Source of the DNA: a virus
Virus record (IMG/VR): IMGVR_UViG_3300048124_000032
Coordinates: 1-25,761 of that record
Direction: 5' to 3' (one strand)
DNA length: 25,761 nucleotides
Numbering within the stretch: the first letter of the stretch is position 1; every line of letters begins with the position of its first letter. Below are positions 6,463-12,154 of this stretch, in pieces. The notes under the pieces were generated by a model. That model saw only the letters and a program-made list of their open reading frames with translations. It did no database searches and was not told where the DNA came from. The translations under genes and the position numbers were made by a program.

Positions 6463-6493
6463 TTTGGTTAATAAAATAAAAGCTGTATATTTG
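6463..6493 (+). promoter_or_regulatory. consensus Bacteroidota promoter (TTTG-N19-TATATTTG)
   Basis: TTTG at 6463-6466 and TATATTTG at 6486-6493 are separated by exactly 19 bases, a full match to the Bacteroidota -33/-7 consensus. It drives the only plus-strand gene. The upstream half shares the 14-base AACATTTGGTTAAT with the promoter at the right end of the window. It is back-to-back with the minus-strand promoter at 6412-6442. Confidence 0.85.
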
Positions 6494-6514
6494 TACCAAC
6501 AAAAACAAACAATT

Positions 6515-6664
6515 ATGAAAACTTTCAACAAAATTACAAAAGAAGAACTAATCAAAACAGTACAAAACAATATGAAAGATGCGAAGGGTACAAATGAATA
6601 CTTACAGTCGCTAACAAAAGACGAATTAAGAACGTTACTCTGCCAATTAGTAGTATTAGGATAA
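6515..6664 (+). CDS. small plus-strand protein, 49 aa, possible regulator
   Basis: The only gene on the plus strand. The ATG at 6515 was chosen because AAACAAACAATT precedes it and the promoter above places the mRNA start near 6499. The product is a short helical, charged protein (FNKITKEELIKTVQNNMKDA, then SLTKDELRTLLCQLVV). It has no membrane segment or Cys/His cluster. It has its own consensus promoter and its own hairpin terminators, and faces both the NinG block and the replication operon, a position typical of a switch or anti-host gene. Function unknown. Confidence 0.7.
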   Translation: MKTFNKITKEELIKTVQNNMKDAKGTNEYLQSLTKDELRTLLCQLVVLG

Positions 6665-6672
6665 ATAAACGA

Positions 6673-6691
6673 GGAGGGCAACCTCCCCTTT
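6673..6691 (+). terminator. hairpin after the plus-strand gene
   Basis: GGAGG (6673-6677), a GCAA loop, CCTCC (6682-6686), then CCTTT. The stem is good but the T-run is short, so this may be a weak terminator or an RNA-stabilising hairpin before the stronger one at 6712-6745. Confidence 0.5.
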
Positions 6692-6711
6692 AAAACAAAC
6701 ATTTTACAATC

Positions 6712-6745
6712 AAAAAAGCCACCTCAAAAGGGTGGCTCTTTCTTT
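6712..6745. terminator. bidirectional Rho-independent terminator
   Basis: Stem GCCACC (6718-6723) and GGTGGC (6731-6736). On the minus strand it is followed by six T (complement of 6717-6712) and ends the NinG block. On the plus strand TCTTTCTTT follows and ends the plus-strand gene. It separates two converging transcripts. Confidence 0.85.
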
Positions 6746-6763
6746 ACAAACATATAGAGAAAC

Positions 6764-6783
6764 TAACCTACAAGTGCAGGTTA
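6764..6783. repeat. 6-bp inverted repeat between NinG stop and terminator
   Basis: TAACCT (6764-6769) and AGGTTA (6778-6783) are perfect inverted repeats with an 8-base spacer. There is no T-run, so it is not a terminator. It could be a small operator or an mRNA 3' hairpin. Confidence 0.35.
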
Positions 6784-6798
6784 TACTTTTAAACTATT

Positions 6799-7167
6799 TT
6801 ATCCATAGTCTTTGTATTTTTTTATTAATTCGGTTAGGTCATCATTTGACAATTTTACTAAACCCCTAGCTTTTTGTTGTAACTTTTCTGCTGTGCCTTC
6901 TCCATACTCTTTATCTAAATTAAGCCCAAAGGTGTACTGTTCTCCTTGACCAAACAAATTACATTTAGGACATTGTACTTGTACGTTTACCTCATCCCAT
7001 CTAGTTGCATAGTGCTTTCTACTCATAAAGTGTCCTGCGTGTAATCTACTTACATCATCTACTTTACCACAAGTGAAACATTCAGCTTTGCCATTGTTTG
7101 CAAATCTATTGCGGATGTATAGGCTGAACACACTATCTAGCTTTTTAACTATTTTGCTTCGTGTCAT
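6799..7167 (-). CDS. ninG: NinG/Rap-like recombination nuclease
   Basis: 122 residues matching lambda NinG (Rap) family features. LDSVFSLYIRNRF is near the N-terminus, then C30-x2-C33 (ECFTCGK), RLHAGHFMSR with H43 and H46, TRWDEVNVQVQCPKCNLFG with C66-x2-C69, and EQYTFGLNLDKEYG. NinG proteins bind and cut branched recombination intermediates; the core is an HNH/zinc-type nuclease. The ATG at 7167 is preferred over an in-frame TTG at 7176 because it overlaps the stop of the 28-aa gene as ATGA. Shorter than lambda NinG. It is outside the replication operon, in a three-gene block ending at the bidirectional terminator. Confidence 0.88.
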   Translation of the reverse strand: MTRSKIVKKLDSVFSLYIRNRFANNGKAECFTCGKVDDVSRLHAGHFMSRKHYATRWDEVNVQVQCPKCNLFGQGEQYTFGLNLDKEYGEGTAEKLQQKARGLVKLSNDDLTELIKKYKDYG

Positions 7168-7250
7168 ACTATCCAATCATATAAAACAACAAGTAATAAT
7201 GTTACAAGAACACAGCAATATGTAATTAATAAATTATTCAATATTTTCAT
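7164..7250 (-). CDS. 28-residue single-pass membrane microprotein
   Basis: The ATG at 7250 overlaps the previous stop as ATGA, and its own stop overlaps the NinG ATG as ATGA. This double coupling, in a genome built of such overlaps, is strong support for so short a frame. The product MKILNNLLITYCCVLVTLLL plus VVLYDWIV is almost entirely one transmembrane helix with two adjacent cysteines. It could be a membrane-acting anti-host or lysis-timing peptide; this is inference. Confidence 0.6.
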   Translation of the reverse strand: MKILNNLLITYCCVLVTLLLVVLYDWIV

Positions 7251-7459
7251 TTGTCCATAGCTTGTAATAAAGACTTACCAACAGGCTCATTGATGGTCTG
7301 TATTGCTTTATATATTTTTTTTGACATACGCTTTACTTCTTGCTTCTCGGTCTTTGTACTGTCTGTACCTAAATTTGTGTACATATTGCAATCTAATTCT
7401 AGTAACTTGTCTATCTTCTGATTGTCTGTTATTTGTTCTGCTAAAATGTTCTCTATCAT
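7247..7459 (-). CDS. hypothetical protein, 70 aa, first gene of the NinG block
   Basis: The ATG at 7459 lies 4 bases from a TATCTTTG box, so it is promoter-proximal and likely leaderless. The product is polar and helical (NQKIDKLLELDCNMYTNLGT, then a lysine-rich KTEKQEVKRMSKKIYKAIQT). No motif recognised. A DNA-binding or regulatory role is possible from its basic centre and first position. Confidence 0.65.
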   Translation of the reverse strand: MIENILAEQITDNQKIDKLLELDCNMYTNLGTDSTKTEKQEVKRMSKKIYKAIQTINEPVGKSLLQAMDK

Positions 7460-7463
7460 ATGC

Positions 7464-7495
7464 CAAAGATAAGCCTACTTCTAAACATCTAAAAA
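7464..7495 (-). promoter_or_regulatory. Bacteroidota-type promoter, NinG block, probably leaderless
   Basis: TATCTTTG (complement of 7471-7464) matches TAnnTTTG, with TTTT 19 bases upstream. GCAT separates the box from the ATG at 7459. The arrangement TA(k)CTTTG-N4-ATGA is the same as at the replication operon promoter (6412-6419). Confidence 0.6.
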
Positions 7496-7656
7496 TATAG
7501 TTTTTAACACATATATAGTAACTATTATATAGTAGTTTTTATTTATAGTTATATGCTATTTATAGTAGATGTTATATAGTAGTTATATGTTATATACTTG
7601 TTAATACTATATATCAATATTATATATAACTATATATATATATATATAACTATATA
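7496..7656. repeat. very A+T-rich repeat tract, possible origin or control region
   Basis: A 160-base tract of nearly pure A/T between the holin stop and the next promoter. The 13-mer TTATATAGTAGTT occurs at 7525-7537 and 7572-7584, a related TTTATAGTAG at about 7559-7568, and a (TA)n run at about 7630-7645. TTTATAGTTATATG on the plus strand resembles the late start-site element. No open frame or GC hairpin. It would melt easily, which suits a replication origin or a transcription control region. Confidence 0.6.
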
Positions 7657-8100
7657 TTACTTACGAATTTTATTGTATTTTTCAAAGCCTCTGCTACCAA
7701 AATACGCAACATAAACAGTAACTAGAAGTGTTTTAAGAAGTTCCACCCATTCACTACCTACTTTAAAAGGGCTATCGCTACTATCTAAAATAACAAACAA
7801 AGTAGTCATAAATGTTAAGTAAAGTAATGTAAGCGGTCTAGTGTTTTTGGATAGCCAACTGTCTGATGTCATATCGCTGCTCCATCTTTCAGTAACTTGC
7901 TCCATTTCTAGTATATCCATTTTAAGCAGTTCTAACGCACGTTCTTTTTCAAATGGGGATAAACTATTGTCTTTAGTAATTAAGTTCTTTACAAGCCCTA
8001 AAAAGCCCTTATCAGGCACTATATCGCTTAAATGCTTTAGTATACCCTTGTCTCCTATAAGAAACTTTCCTACTTTAGTATCTTTAAATGGTTTGCTCAT
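7657..8100 (-). CDS. holin, 3TM family
   Basis: 147 residues. The first about 85 are polar. SDMTSDSWLSKNTRPLTLLY is the signature that precedes the first membrane helix in the HOLIN_3TMs phage family. Hydrophobic segments lie at about 91-106 (TRPLTLLYLTFMTTLFVILD) and about 118-135 (LLKTLLVTVYVAYFGS), with a basic C-terminus. It would form the inner-membrane lesion that releases or activates the endolysin. It follows the M15 peptidase and two small membrane proteins, consistent with a lysis cassette. Start ATG at 8100 lies inside the end of the 49-aa gene (17-base overlap). Confidence 0.82.
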   Translation of the reverse strand: MSKPFKDTKVGKFLIGDKGILKHLSDIVPDKGFLGLVKNLITKDNSLSPFEKERALELLKMDILEMEQVTERWSSDMTSDSWLSKNTRPLTLLYLTFMTTLFVILDSSDSPFKVGSEWVELLKTLLVTVYVAYFGSRGFEKYNKIRK

Positions 8101-8233
8101 AGTTTCTAAATTGTAGTTGCATAAAGAACAAATATAAATTCAGTTCATTGAATGGGTAGTCTTTGTTTTTAGGGTAGTAAGATATACCGAAAATAAAACT
8201 TGTAGGGAATAAAGATATTATTGCTATGCTCAT
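8084..8233 (-). CDS. small protein with hydrophobic N-terminus, 49 aa
   Basis: The ATG at 8233 follows the M15 gene stop by 1 base. The N-terminus MSIAIISLFPTSFIFGISYY is one hydrophobic stretch, either a membrane anchor or a signal-like segment. The remainder (NELNLYLFFMQLQFRNYEQT) is amphipathic and aromatic. It lies between endolysin and holin, so a lysis accessory (spanin- or antiholin-like) is a guess from position. Confidence 0.65.
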   Translation of the reverse strand: MSIAIISLFPTSFIFGISYYPKNKDYPFNELNLYLFFMQLQFRNYEQTI

Positions 8234-8234
8234 A

Positions 8235-8591
8235 TTAGTATGTCCAAATTACGCCCTGTGCTTTGTCAGGGTCTATGTCAGCGTGTATAAAGGTATTTGC
8301 TATGCCTATTCTGTTAAATCCTACATCTAGTAAACAATTAACAAGGTCAAATTTATCTTTGCTTGTATTACAAGATATGTCAACAGCAAGTCCTTTTAGA
8401 TGGCTGCTACTTTCTACACCACCAATGGCTTCATTGTGTGCAGGTGTTCTAAAGCCACTATTGATGTGTATGGGTTTATCAAACTTGTCTCTTACTTCGT
8501 CTAGCATTTCAAGTAATATCTTATCCATAAGCTGACCGCTGCCCTGTACGTCAGGACTATCAAACTCTGAATAGTTAAAGTATTTCAACAT
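8235..8591 (-). CDS. M15-type zinc peptidase endolysin (Peptidase_M15_3)
   Basis: 118 residues, the usual compact length. NSGFRTPAHNEAIGG (44-58) is the conserved loop. SSHLKGLAVDI (62-72) gives zinc ligands H64 and D71, and FIHADID (101-107) gives H103. Such enzymes cleave L-Ala-D-Glu or D-Ala-linked peptide bonds in peptidoglycan stems. The opening MLKYFNYSEFDSPD is also typical. No signal peptide is seen, so export would rely on the holin nearby. The alternative, a virion-associated muralytic enzyme, is less likely given the neighbouring membrane proteins. Confidence 0.9.
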   Translation of the reverse strand: MLKYFNYSEFDSPDVQGSGQLMDKILLEMLDEVRDKFDKPIHINSGFRTPAHNEAIGGVESSSHLKGLAVDISCNTSKDKFDLVNCLLDVGFNRIGIANTFIHADIDPDKAQGVIWTY

Positions 8592-8618
8592 AAACCGCAG
8601 TTAAAGCAAATAATACAA

Positions 8619-8783
8619 TTATTCATCTTTCTTATTCTTTTTTAACTCGTACCACTTTTGGGCTGTATAGCCAATCGTAACTAATAATAAAAGTATCTTT
8701 AGACTATCTTCTAATATATCCATAGTGCTGACTGTAATGGCTGATAAGTTGATTACGTAAAGTTTAAACGAGTTTAAATCCAT
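8619..8783 (-). CDS. small single-TM protein, 54 aa, lysis-block candidate
   Basis: The ATG at 8783 is 2 bases after the upstream stop. One hydrophobic helix at about 28-40 (SLKILLLLVTIGYTAQ) is followed by a basic tail (KWYELKKNKKDE), giving an N-out/C-in topology by charge. It may be an antiholin or second holin. Twenty-seven bases separate it from the endolysin. Confidence 0.6.
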   Translation of the reverse strand: MDLNSFKLYVINLSAITVSTMDILEDSLKILLLLVTIGYTAQKWYELKKNKKDE

Positions 8784-8785
8784 AA

Positions 8786-9103
8786 TTAAAAATTTCTACC
8801 TAAAAAGGTGTGTACACCGTTTCCTTCAACGGTTATTTCGTAAGACTTCCATCCATAAGGACTTTCATCTAAATCGTTCCACAGCACGTCTATGCTGTAC
8901 TTGTCTGCGTATTCAGGCTCTACTGACCACCCATCGTTTTCATCATCCCACACAGGCTCATTAGTAATGATATGTCCTATATGAACAATAGCGTGGTTGT
9001 CCTCCAAGTAAGAGTGTCCGTCTACCTCTATATGTGGAAGCGAGGCAATCTTTTGCTCTGCCTGTTCCTTTGAGTTAAACTCGTATTTCTTGAATAGTTC
9101 CAT
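8786..9103 (-). CDS. hypothetical acidic protein, 105 aa, fibre-associated by position
   Basis: Starts in a TAATG overlap with the lectin-like fibre gene. The sequence is acidic with many W, H and Y residues (IEVDGHSYLEDNHAIVHIGH, then EYADKYSIDVLWNDLDESPY and SYEITVEGNGVHTFLG), fitting a small mixed alpha/beta fold. No known domain recognised. Position suggests a fibre chaperone or cap. Confidence 0.6.
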   Translation of the reverse strand: MELFKKYEFNSKEQAEQKIASLPHIEVDGHSYLEDNHAIVHIGHIITNEPVWDDENDGWSVEPEYADKYSIDVLWNDLDESPYGWKSYEITVEGNGVHTFLGRNF

Positions 9104-10338
9104 TACGTTGTTAGTGTTGTTAGTTCTGCGTCTGTTAGTGCTTCATTGAATACCATTAGTTGATGTATTTTAGCAAACATATTTTGTGAGCCACTTGTTG
9201 CTCTATTTTCAAAATTAACTCTATCCAAACCGCTTAATGTAAATGCTTCAGTTCTTGTCAGTACTTTAGTTCCATTTATAAAGCAATCTGTGTTGCCTGA
9301 TTTATACTTTATAGCTATTTTATTTCTATTTTTTGGCGTTTGACCGCTTACCGCTATACTACTAAAAAAAGTGTTGTTTGTGCTTCCTGCGGAAAAAGCT
9401 ATAACTCCTGCAACAGTTGTAAATTCTATACTTACAAAATCTGTACTTCCGTCTGAAAGTGATATTTTTCTTGCGGTTGTTCCGTCTCCTAATGCTTCTA
9501 AATCAGCAAACAAAACACCCTCGCTATCGTTAAATAAAGCATCATTTCCACCTTCTATACATCTGTCTTGTGTTCTTGTACCCGTACCACCTGATGTTGG
9601 TATGTAGCTTGTTGGATACGTTCCTGTTTCATATTGCGCTCCCCAAACATAAACAAATTCATCTCCTGTTGCGTTCCAAGATTGGTTAAAACTACTATCA
9701 GTTAAATAGATGCCAAAGTAAGATGTTGAACTTGAAGTTGTGGTGTGGTGTAATCTTACCCAATCATTAGGGTATAATTCATATCCTACATTGGAATAAC
9801 TACCTCCCCAAGTTAAAGTAGATAAGTTAAAATTAAAATCGCCCTGTGCTTTAAAAGTAATATAATCGTGATTGCCTCGTTTTACAAACATTGACATTGT
9901 TATACCACTTGGTATAGTAAAAGCACCTTTGCGTAAAATCTTGAAATTAGTACCGCTATTAGCTTGTATTTTATTGCCTGTATTAGAACCATCAGGAGCA
10001 GTAGTTTGATTAGTTGTAGCAACTACATCAATAACATTATTCCAATAACTTGTTTGCGTAAAGTCCTCGCTATGAGTTGTATCGTTAGTCCTCTGTGGCT
10101 CTAATAGTAAGGTAGGGTCTTGTAGGTTTGTAGGGTTGTAGTCAAGCCTTGCTTGGTTTGCTGCAACGCTTTCAACTAAACCATCTTTGTTTACTCTTGT
10201 AGCATCTGCATCTACTGACACGGTAAAATCCCCTGCGGTAGTATTAGGCACAACTGAATACAATTCAGCATCAGCAGCCTTGTAACCGCTTGGTATCTGT
10301 ACTAATGTAGCTTTTTGATATATGTCAGCTAGAGCCAT
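9103..10338 (-). CDS. tail fibre / receptor-binding protein with ConA-lectin-like domain
   Basis: 411 residues, beta-rich. Residues about 75-250 form a carbohydrate-binding jelly-roll-like unit (WVRLHHTTTSSSTSYFGIYL, ending in GTYPTSYIPTSGGTGTRTQD, a common junction in phage fibre proteins). Residues about 265-405 resemble a LamG/concanavalin-like lectin (EGVLFADLEALGDGT, KIAIKYKSGNTDCFINGTKV, and the closing IHQLMVFNEALTDAELTTL). It would bind surface polysaccharide. Start is TAATG-coupled to the 43-aa gene; an AGGAGG lies 17 bases before but inside that gene. S/T/N-rich composition and AAT codons differ from nearby head genes, fitting fast exchange of host-range modules. Confidence 0.78.
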   Translation of the reverse strand: MALADIYQKATLVQIPSGYKAADAELYSVVPNTTAGDFTVSVDADATRVNKDGLVESVAANQARLDYNPTNLQDPTLLLEPQRTNDTTHSEDFTQTSYWNNVIDVVATTNQTTAPDGSNTGNKIQANSGTNFKILRKGAFTIPSGITMSMFVKRGNHDYITFKAQGDFNFNLSTLTWGGSYSNVGYELYPNDWVRLHHTTTSSSTSYFGIYLTDSSFNQSWNATGDEFVYVWGAQYETGTYPTSYIPTSGGTGTRTQDRCIEGGNDALFNDSEGVLFADLEALGDGTTARKISLSDGSTDFVSIEFTTVAGVIAFSAGSTNNTFFSSIAVSGQTPKNRNKIAIKYKSGNTDCFINGTKVLTRTEAFTLSGLDRVNFENRATSGSQNMFAKIHQLMVFNEALTDAELTTLTT

Positions 10339-10469
10339 TATTCATCTGTTTCCTCCTCTTTACTCTCGTTGAATATCTTTACGATTTCCTGTACCTGTGC
10401 TATGTAAGCAATAGGCAAAGAGTTAAGAATTGCGTTTATACGTTGTATTTGTTCGTCTGTAATTTGCAT
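10338..10469 (-). CDS. small helical protein between two fibre genes, 43 aa
   Basis: TAATG overlaps with both the S74 fibre upstream and the lectin-like fibre downstream. The product is a short helix pair with an acidic end (QITDEQIQRINAILNSLPIA, then IVKIFNESKEEETDE). No known motif. It may be a fibre assembly helper. Confidence 0.65.
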   Translation of the reverse strand: MQITDEQIQRINAILNSLPIAYIAQVQEIVKIFNESKEEETDE

Positions 10470-11431
10470 TAGCCTTTTAATAATTCAACCTCTGCTTTTA
10501 GTTCTTTTATAGCTTGGACAAGTACAGGGACAAGTTTTCCGTAACTCATTTCTAACTTTTCAGGGTTTTCGTCATAGACAAGTCTTAATGTATCATCGTC
10601 TACTGACTGCACCTCTTGTGCTATAAATCCAAAATCTTTTTTGCCTTTGTTGGCTGAATAAAATTCTTCTCCGTCTTTATCCGTTTCTGCTCTATTATCC
10701 CAAACAAACTCTCTTGGTTGTAGGCTGTCGATAAAGTCTAAACCATAAGAGATGTTTTTTATATCTGTTTTATCTCTTTGGTCAGATAATGAAGTTATAG
10801 AGGTAACCGCACAACGTAAAGAAGCAACGGATGAGTTACCTAATGTTATTTCGTTACTAACAGAACCGCTGCTAGAAACTGCAGAATACCCTATATTAGT
10901 TATATTGTCTCCAGTTGCTCCGCCACCAGTTGAAGCACCTATACAAGTCCTTCCAAATCCACTTACATTAGCGTCGTCTGCGGCATATCCTACCGCAGTG
11001 TTCATAGGGCTAAAAGTTTGATTTTGTAGAAGCAATGCATTAACTCCAATTGCTACTGTTCTACCATCGCTTGTTGCAGCACCTAAAGCATTTGCACCAA
11101 TAACAACATTGTCATTGCCATCAGTATTTACATCCATTGCTGATGAGCCAATTACTGTGTTTCCATTTCCAGTTGTTATAGCATTTCCAGCACCTTCACC
11201 AAATACTACGTTATTTGCCGGATTGCCACTTAAACCACTTGGCACGTTAGAAACATATACCGATGTTCCGTCTACCGCACAATCACTTAATCCATTCAAG
11301 TCTGATGCACCTCCGCCACCTAAATTATCAGGTGCTATCCTTACGTTATCAGTACCATCGTAACCTACTACGAAGTCTACGTTTGCACTATCTGTTTTGA
11401 GCGTAAACTCACTAAATTTTTTATTTGCCAT
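10469..11431 (-). CDS. tail fibre/spike with C-terminal S74 intramolecular chaperone
   Basis: 320 residues. The opening MANKKFSEFTLKTDSANVDF is an attachment segment. Residues about 70-205 carry glycine- and asparagine-rich repeats (GNGNTVIGSSAM, NDNVVIGANALG, GRTVAIGVNALL, NTAVGYAA), as in trimeric beta-prism/YadA-head repeats. From about 213 on (SLSDQRDKTDIKNISYG, then FVWDN, DFGFIAQEVQ and LVPVLVQAIKELKAEVELLK) it is the Peptidase_S74 endosialidase chaperone, which folds the trimer and cuts itself off at a Ser-Asp bond, here S216-D217. The final helix is a coiled coil. Host-range protein. Confidence 0.9.
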   Translation of the reverse strand: MANKKFSEFTLKTDSANVDFVVGYDGTDNVRIAPDNLGGGGASDLNGLSDCAVDGTSVYVSNVPSGLSGNPANNVVFGEGAGNAITTGNGNTVIGSSAMDVNTDGNDNVVIGANALGAATSDGRTVAIGVNALLLQNQTFSPMNTAVGYAADDANVSGFGRTCIGASTGGGATGDNITNIGYSAVSSSGSVSNEITLGNSSVASLRCAVTSITSLSDQRDKTDIKNISYGLDFIDSLQPREFVWDNRAETDKDGEEFYSANKGKKDFGFIAQEVQSVDDDTLRLVYDENPEKLEMSYGKLVPVLVQAIKELKAEVELLKG

Positions 11432-11435
11432 TTTT

Positions 11436-11597
11436 TTATTCTTCTATAATTATATTGTCTCCATTTTCAGCTATTAGGAAATCTCCGTTTTCTGCTGTAA
11501 CTCTGTTAAGGGTTTCTGCAATACTTTGGTAAATACTTCCCCAAGTGCTACTTACAAATCCCCAATACGTTGTTTCGTATATCTTTCCGAAAGCCAT
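11436..11597 (-). CDS. small conserved-looking structural protein, 53 aa
   Basis: The ATG at 11597 gives MAFGKIYETTYWGFVSSTWG, with aromatic/glycine pairs (YWG, TWGSIY), then a duplicated strand ENGDFLIAENGDNIIIEE. This small protein type ahead of a tail fibre is, from memory, frequent in flavobacterial phages. It sits 4 bases from the S74 fibre start. The two ENGD(F/N)-I repeats suggest a tiny beta-hairpin. Its role is likely as a tail-tip or fibre adaptor, inferred from position. Confidence 0.65.
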   Translation of the reverse strand: MAFGKIYETTYWGFVSSTWGSIYQSIAETLNRVTAENGDFLIAENGDNIIIEE

Positions 11598-11655
11598 TTA
11601 TGTATTTTTTTAGTTTTACTATGTTTTTGTTTTTTGGTTTGTACGTCTTTGTCAT
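11548..11655 (-). CDS. possible 35-aa basic peptide
   Basis: The ATG at 11655 overlaps the connector gene stop as ATGA and gives MTKTYKPKNKNIVKLKKYIN followed by GFRKDIRNNVLGICK, strongly basic. The ATGA link favours it, but 50 bases overlap the 53-aa gene in another frame, so it could be a chance frame. Confidence 0.35.
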   Translation of the reverse strand: MTKTYKPKNKNIVKLKKYINGFRKDIRNNVLGICK

Positions 11656-12152
11656 AGAACCCATCCGTTAAATAAACTATCTTTGTCAGGATAAACATCG
11701 TCATCCGAGTTGTTATTATATTCAGGGAATAAATTACTGTTAAAATTCATATGGTCTATAAACCTTGTTGTGTAATACTCCGCTAGGTTTCTTTCTTTTT
11801 GTACTAAAAAGTCCACCTCATCTTTACTAGGTGTTTCTCCGTTTTCGCTAGAATGTTTAAACAACCCACCATTTTTTAGCTGATAAGCTGAATAAGGCAA
11901 ATACTCTACCATTGCAAAATGTATAAGCATAGGTGCTAAATACTCATCCACTAGCGTTTGGTAATTGCCTGTTAGATTGTCTGCTATAATATCAGCTTGT
12001 AATTTGTCGTATAATTTGCTACCTGTGTAGTTTCTTATGTGTATCTCTTGTGCTATCTTGATAAACTGTATAAACTTATTGGTATCTACATTACCATCAA
12101 GTATGCTGTTCTTAACAAGGTCAGTTCTGTTTATAAATAATGCTGTTGCCAT
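11652..12152 (-). CDS. putative head-tail connector, 166 aa
   Basis: A helical protein (FINRTDLVKNSILDGNVDTN, FIQFIKIAQEIHIRNYTGSK, YLAPMLIHFAMVEYLPYSAY) with an acidic, N-rich C-terminus. Its place directly after the portal, size and helical opening match gp6/gp15-type connector or adaptor proteins that sit under the portal ring. From memory, a family of such proteins (DUF6712-like) occurs in Bacteroidota phages. It starts 2 bases after the portal gene stop. Confidence 0.6.
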   Translation of the reverse strand: MATALFINRTDLVKNSILDGNVDTNKFIQFIKIAQEIHIRNYTGSKLYDKLQADIIADNLTGNYQTLVDEYLAPMLIHFAMVEYLPYSAYQLKNGGLFKHSSENGETPSKDEVDFLVQKERNLAEYYTTRFIDHMNFNSNLFPEYNNNSDDDVYPDKDSLFNGWVL

Positions 12153-12154
12153 AT

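Noticed and set aside
6454-6702. 82-residue minus-strand frame across the plus-strand gene
   Set aside because: It would be antisense to the plus-strand gene, which has a consensus promoter, start context and terminators; it has no good start.
7168-7176. TTG start for NinG at 7176
   Set aside because: The ATG at 7167 makes an ATGA overlap with the 28-aa gene, the usual linkage here.
7496-7656. CRISPR-like array in the A+T-rich repeat tract
   Set aside because: Repeats are short, irregular and A/T-only, with no unique spacers and no cas genes.
10351-10360. AGGAGG as a true Shine-Dalgarno site for the lectin-like fibre
   Set aside because: It is 17 bases from the ATG, lies in codons of the upstream gene, and other genes here lack such sites.
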